NCBI GenBank assembly: GCA_044227705.1
Contig: JBGAWE010000145.1
Span: forward strand, 1-11,539
Length of the DNA stretch: 11,539 nt
Direction of reading: 5' to 3'
Source: JANOQP01 sp044227705
Lineage (GTDB): Bacteria > Bacteroidota > Bacteroidia > Chitinophagales > Saprospiraceae
Shown in pieces: positions 7,418 through 11,539 of this stretch. Every line of letters begins with the position of its first letter. The first letter of the stretch is position 1. The translations under genes were made by a program, and so were the position numbers. The notes beneath the pieces were generated by a model, which saw nothing but the letters and a program-made list of their open reading frames with translations, was not told the origin of the DNA and ran no database searches.

Positions 7418-7490
7418 CCGAGTAGGCGGCACCCTCGTGTTTCGTCCGATAGGCTAACTATCCGAAACTCGGCCCTGCGGTGCCTGTCGG
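7418..7490. other. Structured spacer between hemL and the first T9SS cargo gene
   Basis: The 202-base gap contains nested inverted repeats centred at about 7455: GATAG/CTATC (7448-7452 with 7458-7462, loop GCTAA), GTTTCG/CGAAAC (7439-7444 with 7463-7468, separated from the inner stem by a 3-base bulge), GGCACC/GGTGCC (7428-7433 with 7479-7484) and CCGA/TCGG (7418-7421 with 7487-7490). No T-run follows, so this is not an obvious intrinsic terminator. It could be a mobile palindromic repeat, an RNA processing element or a small structured RNA. I recognise no known RNA family. Confidence 0.45.
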
Positions 7491-7581
7491 CAGTTTGCCA
7501 AAAAAGCCGCCAGCCAATCCGCCACGAATCGGACATTTGACCACAGAAAGATTTTCACTCTCATCAATCAGTCACTCACGC

Positions 7582-8394
7582 ATGAAAAAACTTTTCCTCG
7601 CTATCTCCCTGATTTTCAGCGGCTTGGCCGCGATGCACGCCCAATGCACGGTCGATTCGGCCGCCCTCAACGGCACCATCCCGGTCTACCCGCCGCCGGA
7701 GACCATGGACCATCCCGAGTGGGGCATCAACGCGCCGGCCTGCGCGGGACAGCCGTTCGAGTTCACCATCACCTTCGCCGTGCCCGACACGTTTGTTTAC
7801 AACGGCGTCCCCGTGGCCCTCAACTACGTCTCTATCGCCTCGAGCGGCGCCATCACGAGCACCCCCTCACTGCCGGCTTGGGTCGGCTACAGTTGCAACC
7901 CGACGACTTGCAAGTATTTAAAGAACACGCTCGGCTGCGCCAAAATCTTCGGCAACGTCCCCACCACCGCCACGCTCGACAGCTTCGACCTGCAAATCGC
8001 GGTGAAGGTCGGGACGAGCTTCATCGAGCTTCCCATCACCGCCCCGAGCGGGCTGAACATCCCCGGCTACTACCGCCTGCGCACCTACCCGCTCGGCCAC
8101 CCGCTCTGCACCTCGTCGACCGATGGGCTGGCCTCCGTGATCTACAAAATCGAGGCGTCGCCCAACCCGTTCAGCTACCTGACGACGGTCAACGTCGAGG
8201 CTGTTTTGCAGGAAAGCGTTGATTTTCAGGTCTTCAACTGGTCGGGCCAGCGCGTCGAGAGCCGCCGCATCCAGCTCTGGCCAGGCCAAAACCCCATCGA
8301 GTTCGACGCATCCGGCCTGCCCAACGGCATCTACCTCTACACCATCGGCAACGAAAAAGGCGTGCGCTCGGGCAAGCTCGCTGTCAATAGGTGA
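7582..8394 (+). CDS. Secreted protein with T9SS type A sorting domain
   Basis: The product has 270 residues. A classical Sec signal peptide (MKKLFLAISL start, hydrophobic core, cleavage probably after MHA at residue 20) leads to a Cys-containing beta-rich domain (about 22-185, cysteines at 22, 54, 105, 110, 119 and 176). The stretch around LPAWVGYSCNP (98-107) to FGNVPTTATLDSFDLQIAV (123-141) looks like a degenerate Ig-like (He_PIG) module. The last 80 residues form a Por-secretion C-terminal domain: SPNPF (193-197), a middle strand with FNWSGQRV (218-225), and ASGLPNGIYLYTI with terminal GKLAVNR. It would be exported by Sec, moved across the outer membrane by the type IX system, and released or surface-anchored. 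The start at 7582 puts the signal peptide at the N-terminus. No clear -7/-33 promoter or Shine-Dalgarno was seen. The larger T9SS protein follows after 101 bases. Confidence 0.85.
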   Translation: MKKLFLAISLIFSGLAAMHAQCTVDSAALNGTIPVYPPPETMDHPEWGINAPACAGQPFEFTITFAVPDTFVYNGVPVALNYVSIASSGAITSTPSLPAWVGYSCNPTTCKYLKNTLGCAKIFGNVPTTATLDSFDLQIAVKVGTSFIELPITAPSGLNIPGYYRLRTYPLGHPLCTSSTDGLASVIYKIEASPNPFSYLTTVNVEAVLQESVDFQVFNWSGQRVESRRIQLWPGQNPIEFDASGLPNGIYLYTIGNEKGVRSGKLAVNR

Positions 8395-8402
8395 TTTGCG
8401 AA

Positions 8403-8445
8403 TAGGGATTGGGGATTGGGCCGTGCGCCACCTCCCCAATCCCTA
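8403..8445. repeat. Inverted repeat between the two T9SS cargo genes
   Basis: TAGGGATTGGGGA (8403-8415) is exactly inverted as TCCCCAATCCCTA (8433-8445), a 13-bp perfect stem with a 17-base loop. Partial extra copies of the GATTGGG/CCCAAATCCC word sit inside the loop and downstream to about 8458. It begins 9 bases after the upstream stop codon. It lacks a T-run. It may be a dispersed intergenic repeat that limits read-through or stabilises mRNA between the two genes. Confidence 0.65.
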
Positions 8446-8495
8446 CTCCCAAATCCCTGCCCCTCCTTTTCCCTTCTCACTTTAACCGATTGCAC

Positions 8496-10367
8496 ATGAA
8501 CAGCTCCCGCCGCCTCGCGCGGCCTCTTTTGGCGATGCTCGCCTCGGCCCTCGGCCTCTTCCCCGACCTTCTTTTTTCCCAAACCGGCTGCCCCGGCTGC
8601 CTGACCGCTCTGCCGCAGGGCATGACCGAGGACACCATTTTCCTCCAAAAAATACCCGACGGGCTGCAAAAACAGCCTTACGACGCAGACATCTCCTTCC
8701 GGATGCCGAAGTCGACCACGCCCGTCCACGCAGTCGACTCGACCACGCCGGGCGGTTTCCCGATTTCAAAAATCAAGGTCGTCTCCGTCACCGGCCTGCC
8801 GCCAGGGCTCGACTGGACGCCCTCGAAGACCACCTTCGACACCGGCAACGGCGACACCGACGGCTGTTTCAAAATCTGCGGAACACCGCTCTCGGCCGAC
8901 ACCTTCGACATTTTGGTCAACCTCGATGCGACGATTTTCGTCGTGACAAAATCGGCCTCTTTCAAGATGAAGATGGTCGTCCAGCCCGAGGTCTCGACCA
9001 ATTCAGGCTTCTCGATGACCGGCTTCGAGAGCTGCGGGCCGACGGTCGTGCATTTCATGAACAACGTCCCCAGCGGCGGCGACCCGAACTACACCTACCA
9101 TTGGGACTTCGGAAACGGCTACTCGACCGGCGACGAAAACCCATTCCCACAAGCCTACTCGCAGCCGGGCAGCTACCCCGTCCATTTCTCAGCGACCATC
9201 GACACGGGGGTGCATAAACTGTTGACCGTCAACGTGTTGGCCCTGTCCTGCGACGACCTCAACTTCCCGCCGGTCTCCGGCAAGAACCCCGATGTCTATG
9301 TGAAAATAAAGGACGCGGCCGGCCAGACGCTGTTCAACAACAGCGACAACTACATCCTCAACGCCTCCACGCCCGTCCATGTCAGCATCAACAAAGACCT
9401 CCTGCCGGGCGAGAACTACACCCTAGAGGTCTGGGACGACGACAACGGCCTCGCCGGGGCCGACGACAACTGCGGCACCATCAATTTTACCACCTCCTCG
9501 GGCGGCGGCGTGCCGATTACGAACGGCAACTTGACGGTCACCTTCGACTTCTTCCACGACGTCAACCACGTCGAGACAGTCGACACGGTGCACGTTTTTG
9601 AAATACCCGAAAAGCCGGAGCTGGCTGTTTTCCCCTCGAACTCGGTCTGCCTCGGCGACACCATCCGTCTCGCCTCGCCCCACCAGACCGGCAATCAATG
9701 GTGGCTCGACGGCCAAAAAATCACCGGCGCGACCGGCCAGTTTTTCGAGACGACCGTCGGCGGCAGCTACCACCTCGTCTTCACCGGCGCGGGCGGCTGC
9801 ACGGCGGCCTCCGACCCTATTTCGGTGACCATCAAGCCGCTCCCACAGGTGCCGAAATTCTACATCTCACAAAACGTCCTCAAACTGCTCGACCCCGCCG
9901 CGCTCCCCGCGAGCTACGAGCTACACTGGTTCCGCAACGACACCCTCACGGCCGACATCGACTTCGACCTTTGCGCCCCCTGGTCGGGCCACTACGCGCT
10001 CGAAGTGACCGACCTCTCGACCGGCTGCTCCAACCGCTTCGAGCAGGACGTCGTCACCGACCCGACTGTCGACTGCACAGTCTCCATTTTTGAAAAACCG
10101 GCGGCGAGCGGGCGGCCGTTCGACATTTTCCCCAACCCGACGACCGGGCTGATGTGGCTCGTGCCGAAAAAAGCCGGCCTAGGCCCGCTCGAAATCCGGG
10201 CTTTTTCGACCTCCGGCACGGCCGTCTGCGAGCCGATTTCGGGACAGGCCGAGCCAACTTCCGGGCTGGCCATCGACTTGTCGGGTTTGCCGGTCGGCTT
10301 CTATTTTTTGAAAATCAGGGCAGAAGACGGGCGATTTTGGGTGGAAAAGGCGGTTTTGAGGAATTAG
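8496..10367 (+). CDS. Modular secreted protein (PKD, C2-like, Ig-like) with T9SS sorting domain
   Basis: The product has 623 residues. The N-terminus is basic with a hydrophobic run (about 9-28), a likely signal peptide. A He_PIG-like module follows (about 45-150), with the signature VTGLPPGLDW (98-107) and later ICGTPLSADTFDILVNL (127-143). Next is a PKD domain (about 168-250, YHWDFGNGYSTGDE and PGSYPVHFSA), then a probable C2-like beta sandwich (about 252-355, PDVYVKIKDAAG and YTLEVWDDDNGLAGADDNCG). Two Ig/PKD-like repeats come next (about 378-447 and 451-527). The C-terminal T9SS type A domain (about 535-623) has FDIFPNPTTG, then SGLPVGFYFLKI and the terminal EKAVLRN. No enzyme catalytic motif was seen, so an adhesin-like or surface-structural role is likely but inferred. 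The acidic DDDNGLAGADDN run could bind calcium. It follows a smaller T9SS protein and ends 32 bases before a strong terminator. Confidence 0.85.
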   Translation: MNSSRRLARPLLAMLASALGLFPDLLFSQTGCPGCLTALPQGMTEDTIFLQKIPDGLQKQPYDADISFRMPKSTTPVHAVDSTTPGGFPISKIKVVSVTGLPPGLDWTPSKTTFDTGNGDTDGCFKICGTPLSADTFDILVNLDATIFVVTKSASFKMKMVVQPEVSTNSGFSMTGFESCGPTVVHFMNNVPSGGDPNYTYHWDFGNGYSTGDENPFPQAYSQPGSYPVHFSATIDTGVHKLLTVNVLALSCDDLNFPPVSGKNPDVYVKIKDAAGQTLFNNSDNYILNASTPVHVSINKDLLPGENYTLEVWDDDNGLAGADDNCGTINFTTSSGGGVPITNGNLTVTFDFFHDVNHVETVDTVHVFEIPEKPELAVFPSNSVCLGDTIRLASPHQTGNQWWLDGQKITGATGQFFETTVGGSYHLVFTGAGGCTAASDPISVTIKPLPQVPKFYISQNVLKLLDPAALPASYELHWFRNDTLTADIDFDLCAPWSGHYALEVTDLSTGCSNRFEQDVVTDPTVDCTVSIFEKPAASGRPFDIFPNPTTGLMWLVPKKAGLGPLEIRAFSTSGTAVCEPISGQAEPTSGLAIDLSGLPVGFYFLKIRAEDGRFWVEKAVLRN

Positions 10368-10399
10368 CAGACCGGCAATTTCCAATTCCCGAGCCGGGC

Positions 10400-10438
10400 A
10401 AGGTCGGCGGAGCGAGCCAGTTCCGCCGACCTTTTTTT
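10400..10438 (+). terminator. Strong intrinsic terminator after the T9SS genes
   Basis: AAGGTCGGCGGA (10400-10411) pairs perfectly with TCCGCCGACCTT (10422-10433), extended by a G-T and a C-G pair, with a short loop at 10414-10419. Seven T residues (10432-10438) follow directly. It lies 32 bases after the stop of the larger T9SS gene and 23 bases before the start of the ATP-grasp gene, so it closes the T9SS unit. Confidence 0.93.
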
Positions 10439-10461
10439 GACCTTCACCCAAAATTTCACCC

Positions 10462-11343
10462 GTGAAAAAGAACCCGCTCCTCGCCTTCGTCTCCGACTCC
10501 GACCACCCTGCCCTGCCGCCCGACGACCCGCACGTTTTTCCCCACCTCGATGGCAAGGCCGATTATGAAATCGTCGTCTGGGACATCCGAAGTTGACTGG
10601 AACACTTCGACCTCGCCGTAGTCCGCGCCCCGTGGGACTATCCGCAAAAGCTCGAAGCTTTCAAAAACTGGCTCGACCGAATGGAAACTGAGGGCATCCC
10701 GCTGGCCAACTCGCCGCGCATCATCCGCCCGAATTTAGACAAGAACTACCTCCGCGAACTGGAGGAAAAGGGCGTCCCCTGCGTCCCCACCCGCTGGCTG
10801 TGGCCGGGCGAAAGGGCTGATTTTTCCATTGTTTTAAAAGAAAAAGGCTGGGAAAAAGCCGTCGCCAAGCCCGCCGTCTCGAACGGCGCGCTCAACACAT
10901 GGGTCATCAAACCCGAAAATCTCGAAGAGAGCCGCCGCCGCGCCGAGGAGCTTTTGGCCGCTGGCAACGAGCTTTTAGTCCAACCTTTCCTCTCTGAAAT
11001 CACGTCCGAGGGCGAATGGTCGCTCATGTTCTTCAATGGAAAATTCAGCCACGCGATTTTGAAGAAGGCGAAGCCGGGCGACTTCCGCGTCCAGTACGTC
11101 CACGGCGGCACCGTCCATCCGATGCGGCCAACGGCAAGGATGGTTGAAACGGGGAAAAAACTACTGGAAATGCTGCCCGAAACGCCGCTCTACGCCCGAG
11201 TCGACGGGGTTCGGCGCGGCCGAGAGTTCCTGTTGATGGAACTTGAACTCATCGAGCCGGTACTGTTCATCGCCCACGACGACGCGGCGCAGCGGCGGTG
11301 GGCACGCGCCATCCTCGACTATTCTGCCAAAAAGTCCTCGTAG
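10462..11343 (+). pseudogene. ATP-grasp (RimK/glutathione-synthetase-like) protein, interrupted by an in-frame TGA
   Basis: Reading from GTG at 10462 gives 44 codons (VKKNPLLAFVSDSDHP... to VVWDIRS), an in-frame TGA at 10594-10596, then an open frame to the TAG at 11341. Both sides fit the same family: the upstream part ends in VVWD and the downstream part has FDLAVVRAPWDY, as expected for the N-terminal domain of these proteins. The ATP-grasp core follows, with PNLDKNYL (codons 90-97), AKPAVSNGALNTW (135-147), VQPFLSEI, ARVDG (245-249) and MELELIEP (259-266). The family likely ligates an amine or amino acid to a carboxylate; the substrate is unknown. Alternatives are a single TGG-to-TGA change, two small compensating indels (the +1 frame reads VDWN at 10592-10603, the usual family motif), a sequencing error, or translation of the downstream part from ATG 10681 (220 codons, lacking much of the N-terminal domain). 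No obvious promoter follows the upstream terminator. Confidence 0.65.
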
Positions 11344-11539
11344 ATGTTCAGCACGTCCACTTTGCCCGGCAGCGGGCCGAAGTGGGCAAGTTTGAGTTCT
11401 GCCATGCGCCGCCCGGCCATGACCGATTCGAGCAGCGACCGTTCCTGAATCCGGGCTGTGAGGAAGCCCGACCAGAAGGCATCTCCCGCGCCCGTCGTGT
11501 CCTTCACCTCGACCGGGCGCGAGGGGAGGAAATGTTGCT
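11319..11539 (-). CDS. PfkB-family sugar kinase, C-terminal part (runs off the window)
   Basis: Only the last 72 codons are in the window; the gene enters from the right edge with no start visible. The frame reads QHFLPSRPVEV and then the PfkB signature KDTTGAGDAFWSGFL, which includes the catalytic-base aspartate in GAGD and the anion-hole glycines. It ends in a helix-rich tail with GPLPGKVDVLNIYEDFL. The family phosphorylates sugars such as fructose, ribose or related substrates using ATP; a fructokinase-like enzyme is plausible from the tail but not proven. The gene converges on the ATP-grasp gene and the two 3' ends overlap by 25 bases (11319-11343). No shared terminator is visible. Confidence 0.85.
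   Translation of the reverse strand, partial: QHFLPSRPVEVKDTTGAGDAFWSGFLTARIQERSLLESVMAGRRMAELKLAHFGPLPGKVDVLNIYEDFLAE

Noticed and set aside
7532..7539. GACATTTG as a -7 promoter element for the first T9SS gene
   Set aside because: It matches TAnnTTTG at 7 of 8 positions but lacks the initial T, and no TTG/TTTG is present at the expected upstream distance.
10594..10596. TGA read as selenocysteine or as tryptophan under an alternative genetic code
   Set aside because: No SECIS-like hairpin is evident directly after the TGA, the family has no cysteine expected there, and TGA ends at least five other genes in the window.

Overview
The window is a GC-rich chromosomal segment from a member of the Bacteroidota, probably a Saprospiria-like (Lewinella/Haliscomenobacter-type) lineage. 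Three things support the phylum: two tandem exported proteins ending in type IX secretion (T9SS) sorting domains; Bacteroidota-type promoter elements (TAnnTTTG-like) upstream of several genes; and mostly weak or absent Shine-Dalgarno sequences. The finer placement is inference from the high GC content and overall protein style. All gene ends use the standard code, with TGA as a normal stop.

Positions 1-4685 (minus strand) hold a lipid/translation housekeeping block. In transcription order it is fabH (3-ketoacyl-ACP synthase III), efp (elongation factor P), accB (biotin carboxyl carrier protein), accC (biotin carboxylase) and an AIM24/TIGR00266 family protein. AccB and AccC supply malonyl-CoA, and FabH uses malonyl-ACP to start fatty acid synthesis. 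efp has its own promoter and is followed by an intrinsic terminator. accB-accC-AIM24 then starts from a second promoter that abuts that terminator.

Positions 4686-7379 (mostly plus strand) begin with a divergent intergenic region. A secreted thioredoxin-fold protein with a C-terminal SPOR (peptidoglycan-binding) domain follows, then a long near-perfect palindrome, then hemL (glutamate-1-semialdehyde aminomutase, tetrapyrrole synthesis).

Positions 7380-10438 (plus strand) hold a structured 200-base spacer and two consecutive T9SS cargo proteins. The second, larger one has He_PIG-like, PKD, C2-like and Ig-like modules. The block ends at a strong intrinsic terminator.

Positions 10439-11539 hold a gene for an ATP-grasp (RimK/glutathione-synthetase-like) protein interrupted by an in-frame TGA. 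It converges on, and overlaps by 25 bases, the 3' end of a PfkB-family sugar kinase gene that runs off the right edge.

I see no CRISPR array, tRNA, rRNA, insertion sequence or phage gene, and no gene-free stretch longer than about 260 bases. Nothing here is convincingly a new multi-gene system. The points most worth a second look are the arginine-tipped EF-P loop, the interrupted ATP-grasp gene, the thioredoxin-SPOR fusion and the intergenic palindromes.
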